From Chitinophagaceae bacterium (GTDB lineage Bacteria > Bacteroidota > Bacteroidia > Chitinophagales > Chitinophagaceae): a DNA stretch of 5,540 bases. A program made the position numbers and the translations under genes. The first letter of the stretch is position 1. Every line of letters begins with the position of its first letter. The notes under the pieces were generated by a model. The model was not told where the DNA came from, did no database searches, and saw nothing but the letters and a program-made list of their open reading frames with translations. Positions 1-5,540 of this stretch are shown piece after piece. The stretch spans positions 1 through 5,540 of the forward strand of contig JAGOUF010000194.1 of NCBI GenBank assembly GCA_018061385.1, given 5' to 3'.

Positions 1-2001
1 CAATTATACACCACCAATAGAAAACAGGGAGAAATATTGGCAAATGAAGTGTATACAACCGCATCAAAACATCCTGAAACAATCAAAGAGTTTATTGATG
101 TTCATAATTTGCTTGGCTTATTCAATCAATACAATGATAAAATTGAAGTAGCTGAAAAGTTTTTTAATAATGGTTTGAATTTGGCTCTTAAAAATAAGGA
201 GCAATTTTTGGCTGAGAAGATAAAAACCAATATTGGCAACCTCTTCATGTTTACAGGTAAGTATAAAGAGTGTATTAATTATTGTTTAGAATTTGTAAAA
301 ACACTAAGCGATAATATTCAAGCCAAAGCCAATTCTTTAGCAAATATTGCAATTTGTTACAGCTATTTGGATAATGATAATGCAGCCATTGTTTTTCAAA
401 AAGATGCCAATAGTTTATTCGAAAAGTTGAATGATAAAAGAGGATTGAGTACTGGATATAATTTATTGGGAGCGTCTTACAAAAGCTTAAAACAATATGA
501 TACTGCGAATAAATATCTTATACAATCGTTACAAACAAAAAAGCAACTTAAAGACTCTAGTGGAATAATCAGTGCATCACTAAACCTTGCTAGCATTTAC
601 TTCCTACAAAACCATTTGTCGCAAACAATAGCAATGTTGAAAGAAATAGAACCAGCAGTGGTTCAGTTTAATAGCAATTTGCACTCAACAAGTTTTTATA
701 ACAATATTGCCAACTATTATGATCGTATTGAAAAATTCGACTCGGCTATCTATTATAATAAATTATCGCTTAAAACAGTTGCTAAGACAAAAAATTTATA
801 CTTGCAGGCAAATACAACACTCAATATTAGTAAAGCATATCACAAATTGAATAATGTAGATTCTGCTTTAAAATACAGAATATTAGCAAATGCATATAAC
901 GACTCCTTGGTTAACATTGAAAAGAACAAAGCAGTAGCAGAACTAAGTACAAAATATGAAACTGAAAAAAAGGAGCTGAGGATTAATTTATTGGCAAAAG
1001 AAGATTCTATTAAGGCTTTTAAAATTTACCAACAAGATGTTTTGTTAAATAAACAACTGCTTTTGCTTGCCAATCAACAATTGAATATAGCCAATGCTAA
1101 TTTACAAATGGCATCAGATAGTTTGCAACTCAGCAAACAAAAAGAAACCATTGTAAATGCTACTTTACGCTCTCTAAAGCAAGAACAAGAAATTAATTTG
1201 TTAGCCAAAGAAAAGCAAATTAAAGAACTTGAACTTAGTAAAAAGAACAATACGCTTATTGCGTTGGCTGTATTAATTGCATTATTGATTTTGACTGGAT
1301 ATTTTTTATACCGTCATAAAAAACAACAACAAGAAGCGTTACTACAGCAAGAGTTGTATAAACAGCAGCAGCTTGCAGTTGTATCAATACTAGAAGCTGA
1401 AGAGAAAGAAAGAAAAAGAATTGCAGCTGAATTACATGATGGTGTTGGGCAAACCATGACAGCTGCATGGATGAATATGCAATCTGCACTTAACGATAAT
1501 TCGAACGAACAGAACAAAAAACAAATTTTTGAAAATGCATTAAAACTATTAGACGAGAGCTGCAAAGAGTTGAGAGTAGTAAGCCATAATATGATGCCAA
1601 ATGTGTTGTTACAAAAAGGGTTGGTGAATGCAGTTAAAGATTTTTTATCTCAAATAAATAAACAAGGAATCAATATAAATATTGAAAGCGATGGATTAAA
1701 CAAAATCATTCCTGCACATGTAGAAGCTGTTTTATACAGAGTAATACAAGAAAGTGTAAATAATGTTATTAAGCATGCCAATGCCACACAATTGTTCATT
1801 ACTTTATACAATGAAACGGATGGCATAGATGTAATGATTGAAGACAATGGCAAAGGTTTTAATAAAAAGAACATTAAAAGTGATGGAATTGGTTTGCAAA
1901 ATATTGAATCTAGAATTAAATATTTAAAAGGAGAAATTGAGTGGGATACATCTGAAGGTAATGGAACTGTTATTTCAATACATATACCCCTAACAGCATG
2001 A
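1..2001 (+). CDS. TPR-containing sensor histidine kinase (HisKA_3/HATPase_c), 5'-partial
   Basis: Membrane sensor kinase that should autophosphorylate on histidine and pass the phosphate to the regulator encoded next. The frame is open from base 1, so the gene starts outside the window; the TTG at 37 is only the first start-like codon and no signal peptide follows it. Residues below count from that TTG (654 aa). About 1-295: helical TPR-like repeats, with motifs such as YNLLGASYKSLKQYDTA and NNIANYYDRIEKFDSAI. About 296-400: coiled coil. 406-425: one transmembrane helix followed by RHKK. 455-530: HisKA_3 dimerisation domain with ELHDGVGQ, phosphoacceptor His467. 560-654: HATPase_c, with N-box Asn575/576, G1 box D603-N-G-K-G, G2 box G617-I-G-L, and G641-N-G-T. 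All catalytic motifs look intact. By family, the TPR part is expected in the periplasm, with a signal peptide upstream of the window; that is inference. The ligand is unknown. Confidence 0.95.
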   Translation, partial: QLYTTNRKQGEILANEVYTTASKHPETIKEFIDVHNLLGLFNQYNDKIEVAEKFFNNGLNLALKNKEQFLAEKIKTNIGNLFMFTGKYKECINYCLEFVKTLSDNIQAKANSLANIAICYSYLDNDNAAIVFQKDANSLFEKLNDKRGLSTGYNLLGASYKSLKQYDTANKYLIQSLQTKKQLKDSSGIISASLNLASIYFLQNHLSQTIAMLKEIEPAVVQFNSNLHSTSFYNNIANYYDRIEKFDSAIYYNKLSLKTVAKTKNLYLQANTTLNISKAYHKLNNVDSALKYRILANAYNDSLVNIEKNKAVAELSTKYETEKKELRINLLAKEDSIKAFKIYQQDVLLNKQLLLLANQQLNIANANLQMASDSLQLSKQKETIVNATLRSLKQEQEINLLAKEKQIKELELSKKNNTLIALAVLIALLILTGYFLYRHKKQQQEALLQQELYKQQQLAVVSILEAEEKERKRIAAELHDGVGQTMTAAWMNMQSALNDNSNEQNKKQIFENALKLLDESCKELRVVSHNMMPNVLLQKGLVNAVKDFLSQINKQGININIESDGLNKIIPAHVEAVLYRVIQESVNNVIKHANATQLFITLYNETDGIDVMIEDNGKGFNKKNIKSDGIGLQNIESRIKYLKGEIEWDTSEGNGTVISIHIPLTA

Positions 2002-2630
2002 TTAAAGTAGCATTGGTTGATGATCATCAAATAATTTTAGATGGCTTAGTACTTTTATTAAGACAGTTTAACGATATTGAATTAGTTGCAACAGCAAATA
2101 GTGCTGCCGAAATGCTCGACATTCTTAACCAAAAGGAAATTGATATTTTAATTACCGATATTACAATGCCAACCATGGATGGGTTACAACTTTCTACCAT
2201 TGTTAAAGAAAAATTTCCGGCAATAAAAATTATAGTTTTAAGCATGAACGCAGACGCACCCACAATAGATGCAATGGTAAATAACGCAGATATTGTGGGT
2301 TACTTATTAAAACAAACTGGGGCTATTGAATTAGTAAATGCAATAAAAAAAGTACATGCTGGTGGCATATATTTTCAACCACAAATTCTTGCAGCATTAG
2401 AGGAACAGTCAAAAGTTAAAAAAAAGCAACAAGCTGTTAACCTATCAAATAGAGAAATTCAAATAATATCACTTTTAGAAAAAGATTATAGTAATAAACA
2501 AATTGCTAGCGAATTATTTATTTCTGTAAGAACCGTAGAAACACATAGAAAAAACATTCTAAGAAAAACCAATACAAACAACTTACTCTCTTTGCTTAAA
2601 TGGGCATATGCCAATAGAATCTTGCTCTAA
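1998..2630 (+). CDS. NarL/LuxR-family response regulator
   Basis: DNA-binding response regulator of 210 aa, the usual length for the NarL/FixJ family. The receiver domain (about 1-120) has the acidic pair Asp8-Asp9, phosphoacceptor Asp54 in LITDITMP, the switch residue Ser82 in IIVLSMN, and the conserved Lys105 in GYLLK. A linker rich in Lys and Gln (about 135-147) leads to a GerE/LuxR helix-turn-helix at about 148-205, with LSNRE, KQIASELFIS and the recognition-helix segment VRTVETHRKNI. The ATG overlaps the kinase TGA in ATGA, which fixes the start and indicates translational coupling and co-transcription with the kinase. Phosphorylation by that kinase is inferred from this arrangement. Members of this family usually bind inverted repeats as dimers; the two dyads at 2635 and 2855 are the obvious candidate sites. 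Nothing in the receiver or HTH appears damaged. Confidence 0.96.
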   Translation: MIKVALVDDHQIILDGLVLLLRQFNDIELVATANSAAEMLDILNQKEIDILITDITMPTMDGLQLSTIVKEKFPAIKIIVLSMNADAPTIDAMVNNADIVGYLLKQTGAIELVNAIKKVHAGGIYFQPQILAALEEQSKVKKKQQAVNLSNREIQIISLLEKDYSNKQIASELFISVRTVETHRKNILRKTNTNNLLSLLKWAYANRILL

Positions 2631-2634
2631 TTAC

Positions 2635-2651
2635 TACCATATCAAAGGTAT
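2635..2651. repeat. 17-bp dyad, copy 1 (operator-like), upstream of the mini-HTH frame
   Basis: The sequence is TACCATATCAAAGGTAT. TACC and GGTA form an inverted repeat around an 8-base spacer. It matches the copy at 2855-2871 in 16 of 17 positions, the difference being A versus C at position 12. It starts four bases after the regulator stop codon and ends 42 bases before the ATG at 2694. Conservation of the spacer as well as the arms suggests a protein binding site. Which protein binds is not shown; the adjacent NarL-type regulator is the first candidate. Confidence 0.6.
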
Positions 2652-2672
2652 TTTCTTTATTTTTTTATCTTA

Positions 2673-2680
2673 TACAATTG
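2673..2680 (+). promoter_or_regulatory. Possible Bacteroidota -7 element for the mini-HTH frame
   Basis: TACAATTG matches the Bacteroidota -7 consensus TAnnTTTG at five of six fixed positions. No TTTG is seen at the expected -33 spacing; the dyad at 2635-2651 and a T-rich run occupy that region. Transcription would begin only a few bases before the ATG at 2694, giving an almost leaderless mRNA. AT-rich sequence produces such matches by chance, so support comes mainly from the matching arrangement at 2892. Confidence 0.3.
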
Positions 2681-2693
2681 CATAAATATTTTT

Positions 2694-2849
2694 ATGCAAA
2701 CTCCATTGTACACACTTAGCAAGCACCAACTACTTATTTATCAATTGCTACAACAAGGTTATACAGAGCAACAAATTGTTATAATAACTAAACTATCGGT
2801 ATTAACTGTTTCACTTACTATTAAAAAATTGAAAAAAAAAGGTTACTAG
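2694..2849 (+). CDS. Putative 51-aa helix-turn-helix protein
   Basis: A small open frame of 51 codons from ATG to TAG. From residue 8 it aligns without gaps to the HTH of the neighbouring regulator from its residue 149: I count 14 identities over about 43 positions, including LS, LL, the Y before the second helix, QI, SV-TV and lysines in the last helix. The segment GYTEQQI followed by LSVLTVSLTIKKLKKKGY has the turn and recognition-helix pattern of LuxR, sigma-region-4 or MarR-like HTHs. There is no receiver, sensor or enzyme domain, so it would be a DNA-binding domain on its own. It has no Shine-Dalgarno sequence, which is normal in this group. It lies between the two dyads and is in the same frame as the regulator, 21 sense codons after its stop. 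It could be a small regulator, a remnant of a duplicated regulator, or a chance frame; the gap-free HTH match argues against chance. Confidence 0.55.
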   Translation: MQTPLYTLSKHQLLIYQLLQQGYTEQQIVIITKLSVLTVSLTIKKLKKKGY

Positions 2850-2854
2850 TTTAA

Positions 2855-2871
2855 TACCATATCAACGGTAT
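2855..2871. repeat. 17-bp dyad, copy 2 (operator-like), upstream of the secreted protein gene
   Basis: The sequence is TACCATATCAACGGTAT. With the preceding A at 2854 the inverted repeat is ATACC, eight bases, GGTAT, five perfect base pairs per arm. It repeats copy 1 (2635-2651) with one mismatch and ends 49 bases before the ATG at 2921. It is not followed by a T-run, so a terminator does not explain the shared sequence. Probably an activator or repressor site; the binding protein is inferred, not shown. Confidence 0.6.
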
Positions 2872-2891
2872 ATCCTCGCTTGTTTGAACTT

Positions 2892-2899
2892 TTAATTTG
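2892..2899 (+). promoter_or_regulatory. Possible Bacteroidota -7 element for the secreted protein gene
   Basis: TTAATTTG matches TAnnTTTG at five of six fixed positions. It begins 21 bases after the end of the second dyad, almost the same spacing as the element at 2673 after the first dyad (22 bases). No TTTG is seen where the -33 element should be, so the dyad may take its place as an activator site. The leader that follows is A-rich, ends 21 bases later at the ATG, and has no Shine-Dalgarno sequence. Confidence 0.35.
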
Positions 2900-2920
2900 C
2901 ACCCCATAAAACAAACAATC

Positions 2921-5540
2921 ATGAAAACTTTTTTACTAACTCTGCTAATGTTTATATACACCAATATGTTTGCTCAACTAGCAACTTACGATTGGAGCAA
3001 TAGAATTGGCACAACTTCTACTGCAAAAAAATCTTTGATTGATGGTAATGGCAATATTTATGTTTGGGTAACAGCTGTACCACCAATTACAATTGGTACA
3101 ACAAACTTTACCAATACTGCCTACGATAATTATTTGGTAAAATATAATAATACAGGAAATATTATTTGGAGTAAGGAAATAAGAATACGCATGTTTAACA
3201 TGTGTCTAACGAAAGACAGCTCTTCGGTTTTAATCTGTGGCTTTTTACAAAGTAATTATACCAGTTACGATTTGGGAAATAGTATAACAACAGGAACAGC
3301 CTATTATTCATCTGGCATTATTTATAAAGTAGATGGAAGTAATGGCAATAGTCTTTGGGTAAAAGCTTACGACCCTACTTTGCCAGCATTAAGTACAGCG
3401 GTTAGGGTTGATGCAATTTACGAAACCAATAAAGGAATTTTTTGTACGCAAGGCTTAAAGTTGAGAAGGTTAGATTTTGATGGTAATGAAATATGGAATA
3501 GAACAATTGGATACAATGGTACAGCTTACACCCTTGAAAGTAAAAATTTTAATAGCTGGGCCGATGACAATGGCAACACTTTTTTTACAGGCCTTTCTGA
3601 TAATGGAAACACCACATTACTTACTATAAATGGTGTAAACTATACTACAATAGGCACTAATAATGTTTGCAGAACATACTTTAGTTTAGACAGTAGTGGT
3701 AACACAAACTGGGTGAAACCCAATGTTAATTTTCAGCCTGGTAAACTAGTAGAAGTTAGTAAAGCAGGGGATGTTTTTGTATTAGGTTCATACATCTATA
3801 ATGGCATGGGTGGCTATACCAATCATCCATTTATACCAAATTATTGTAATAGAGATTACAACATTTTTAAAGCCGATTTAAAAACCGGGAAACTCATTTG
3901 GCAATCTTATAGCATTATACAAACTAATGCACATTTATCTAGCGATGGTAATTTATATGTATTGGCTACAAAGCAAAGTGCTGGTATAGATTTTACAGTT
4001 GGTACTACCACTCGAAATCATAATTCAATTGCAAGTACTAACTATTTATATTCTGTAAGAATTAATAATGCAGGTATCCCAGACAGTGTTTTTACGATAG
4101 CTACTTTAGCAAACAATGCAAACATTGGTATTGTAAACTTTTATAGAACGCATCAGGGAAAATTTGTTTGTTTATTCAATAGAAATAATATTGCCATTAA
4201 TTTCAATAATGGTAATGCCAACCTTAATACACTATCAGCAAGCTACCAAGGTTTGGTGCAGTTTACAGCACCTAATTTACCATTAAGACATACTACAACA
4301 TGGACAGGAGCAACAAACGGTAATTGGTTTACTGCTTCCAATTGGAGTAATGGCATACCATCAGATTCTTCAAATGTTATTATTCCTACTGGTGCAGCAT
4401 TTTATCCTACCACCGAAAGCAATTATTATAATTTTTCAACTAGTAAATATGCAAAATGTGGTTACTTAAAAGTAGATGCAGGAGTAGATATTTTACTAGG
4501 ATATGCAGTTGTTGTAGATGGCATTCTTAACAATGAAGGAAGTTTAACCTATTTGTATAATTTCTCTGGCCAAGCTGGTAACTACTCAATTTGGAGTAGC
4601 AATAATACATACAATGGTTATATTATAGGCAATGGCACTATTACATTTAAAGCCATAGATGGCATGTATTATAACTTTGTGAGAAGTGGAAATAATAAAA
4701 TTGTAATCAATCTTTTACAGCCCAACCATACCATATATTTTACAGATTGTAAGGCTGCAAAAAATGTAACGCTTCAAAATGGTAATTGTGATTTTTCGCA
4801 AACCACTACACAATATTTTTATGTGGATAGTAGTATACAATTCACAGCTCCAGCAAGATTTTTAAATGGCACCATTACACAAAAAGCAAAACCTAATATT
4901 CCTGTTCAATCTCCTTTAGGCACTACAACTAACTTGCAACCAGCCAGTGTTACTTTAGTCAATACAACACAGGATAATTATTTAACAGCAAGTTTTACAA
5001 ATACAATTAATGGCAATGCTCCAAATCCTGCAAACTGTATTGTAAATGGTCAAGGTATTGCAAGTGTTTTAAATGGTGGCTTTTGGACCATAAATGCGGC
5101 AACGCCTTTAATTACTGGCGAATCATACTACGCTAATTTTAAATTGAAAGGGAGCACCAACACAAGTACAGCAAATAGATATGCTTTATTAAAAAGAAAC
5201 AATAGCTCGTCTAATTGGGAGGTTGCAGGAACTTACGAACCTGCAAAAGATAGTGCAAGCTATGTAGTTAGTAGTGCAAATAGTATTATAGCTTTCTCAG
5301 ATTTTGCCATTGGTATTGCAAATGGAGTTTTACCTATCCATTCAATAAAATTATCTGTAACAAAAACAAACAATACTAACAAGCTTAGTTGGAATATTAT
5401 TGCAACAGATGGAGATAAAATCGTAATTGAAAAATCAACCAATGCAACCGATTTCAATACTTTACATGCATCTACGTTTTTTGCCACAGGTACATATAAC
5501 GATGGTGTAACAACCAATAAAATCTACTATCGTTTAAAAG
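2921..5540 (+). CDS. Large secreted multidomain protein, likely T9SS cargo, 3'-partial
   Basis: The frame runs without a stop from ATG 2921 to the window end (873 complete codons). Residues 1-18 are a signal peptide: MK, a hydrophobic core, then NMFA with likely cleavage before Gln19. About 25-450 looks like an irregular beta-propeller: G-N/K-x-x-W motifs have Trp at 83, 146, 192, 264 and 327, and DGNGNIYV-type strands occur near 41, 215, 281 and 341. At 460-495 is the WTG...NW...NWSNGIP...VIIP module (Trp461, 469, 475), often seen in secreted Bacteroidota proteins. A strand-rich, Asn/Gly-rich region follows to about 680. About 690-800 is a module with GGFWTI (721) and FSDFAIG (792). From Leu804-Pro805 a fibronectin-like module begins (VIEKSTNATDF; YYRLK at 869). 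By family pattern, a T9SS C-terminal sorting domain should follow beyond the window. No catalytic motif is seen; a cell-surface or secreted structural, adhesive or binding role is plausible. Confidence 0.9.
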   Translation, partial: MKTFLLTLLMFIYTNMFAQLATYDWSNRIGTTSTAKKSLIDGNGNIYVWVTAVPPITIGTTNFTNTAYDNYLVKYNNTGNIIWSKEIRIRMFNMCLTKDSSSVLICGFLQSNYTSYDLGNSITTGTAYYSSGIIYKVDGSNGNSLWVKAYDPTLPALSTAVRVDAIYETNKGIFCTQGLKLRRLDFDGNEIWNRTIGYNGTAYTLESKNFNSWADDNGNTFFTGLSDNGNTTLLTINGVNYTTIGTNNVCRTYFSLDSSGNTNWVKPNVNFQPGKLVEVSKAGDVFVLGSYIYNGMGGYTNHPFIPNYCNRDYNIFKADLKTGKLIWQSYSIIQTNAHLSSDGNLYVLATKQSAGIDFTVGTTTRNHNSIASTNYLYSVRINNAGIPDSVFTIATLANNANIGIVNFYRTHQGKFVCLFNRNNIAINFNNGNANLNTLSASYQGLVQFTAPNLPLRHTTTWTGATNGNWFTASNWSNGIPSDSSNVIIPTGAAFYPTTESNYYNFSTSKYAKCGYLKVDAGVDILLGYAVVVDGILNNEGSLTYLYNFSGQAGNYSIWSSNNTYNGYIIGNGTITFKAIDGMYYNFVRSGNNKIVINLLQPNHTIYFTDCKAAKNVTLQNGNCDFSQTTTQYFYVDSSIQFTAPARFLNGTITQKAKPNIPVQSPLGTTTNLQPASVTLVNTTQDNYLTASFTNTINGNAPNPANCIVNGQGIASVLNGGFWTINAATPLITGESYYANFKLKGSTNTSTANRYALLKRNNSSSNWEVAGTYEPAKDSASYVVSSANSIIAFSDFAIGIANGVLPIHSIKLSVTKTNNTNKLSWNIIATDGDKIVIEKSTNATDFNTLHASTFFATGTYNDGVTTNKIYYRLK

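Noticed and set aside
37..39. TTG as the true start of the kinase gene
   Set aside because: The same frame is open back to base 1, no signal peptide or membrane anchor follows the TTG, and the TPR helices appear already under way. The gene is better read as cut by the window edge.
1256..2263. Minus-strand open frames at 1256-1489, 1314-1565, 1650-2030 and 2027-2263
   Set aside because: They lie opposite well-conserved kinase and receiver motifs, have low-complexity Cys/Ser/Leu-rich products and show no recognisable domain; they are antisense shadows.
2635..2668. Rho-independent terminator after the regulator gene (dyad followed by a T-rich run)
   Set aside because: The stem is only four base pairs with an eight-base loop, and the same dyad at 2855 has no T-run. 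A binding site explains both copies better, though a weak terminator role for copy 1 cannot be excluded.
2628..2849. Read-through from the regulator stop into the in-frame mini-HTH frame, giving a two-HTH protein
   Set aside because: The two are in frame, but the regulator already ends at the normal family length and the 21 codons between contain the dyad and promoter-like sequence and encode an unremarkable hydrophobic stretch. No recoding signal is seen.
4727..4737. A third copy of the dyad inside the secreted protein gene (ATACCATATAT)
   Set aside because: Only the left half matches; there is no GGTA arm at the right spacing, and the match falls within coding sequence.
5260..5517. Minus-strand open frame of 85 codons
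   Set aside because: It lies entirely opposite the FN3-like part of the secreted protein, which has clear family motifs; the minus-strand product has no recognisable features.
1..5540. tRNA, rRNA, CRISPR array, insertion sequence or prophage signals
   Set aside because: I saw no cloverleaf-like gene, no regularly spaced repeats, no transposase or integrase motifs and no terminal inverted repeats; base composition appears even across the window.

Overview
The window is AT-rich (roughly 30% G+C by eye) and looks like a chromosomal piece of a Bacteroidota bacterium, possibly of the Chitinophagales/Chitinophagaceae type. The reasons are a TPR-containing hybrid-free sensor kinase paired with a LuxR-type regulator, AT-rich leaders without Shine-Dalgarno sequences, TAnnTTTG-like promoter elements, and a large secreted protein with the domain style of type IX secretion (T9SS) cargo. 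The lineage is an inference; no rRNA or marker gene is present.

Layout, all on the + strand: (1) 1-2001, a sensor histidine kinase cut at its 5' end by the window edge; (2) 1998-2630, a NarL/LuxR-type response regulator whose start overlaps the kinase stop (ATGA); (3) 2631-2920, a 290-base stretch holding two near-identical 17-bp dyads and, between them, a 51-codon open frame that reads as a miniature helix-turn-helix protein; (4) 2921 to the end, a very long open frame for an exported multidomain protein, cut at its 3' end by the window edge.

The kinase and regulator are a translationally coupled two-component pair. One dyad lies just after the regulator stop, upstream of the mini-HTH frame. 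The other lies upstream of the secreted protein gene. Each sits at nearly the same distance (21-22 bases) before a -7-like element, and neither promoter shows a good -33 TTTG. The simplest model is that the dyads are binding sites for the adjacent regulator, or for the mini-HTH protein, so that the sensor pair controls the secreted protein and the small regulator together. This circuit is inferred from layout and not shown. The 51-aa HTH frame and the paired dyads are the least ordinary parts of the window.
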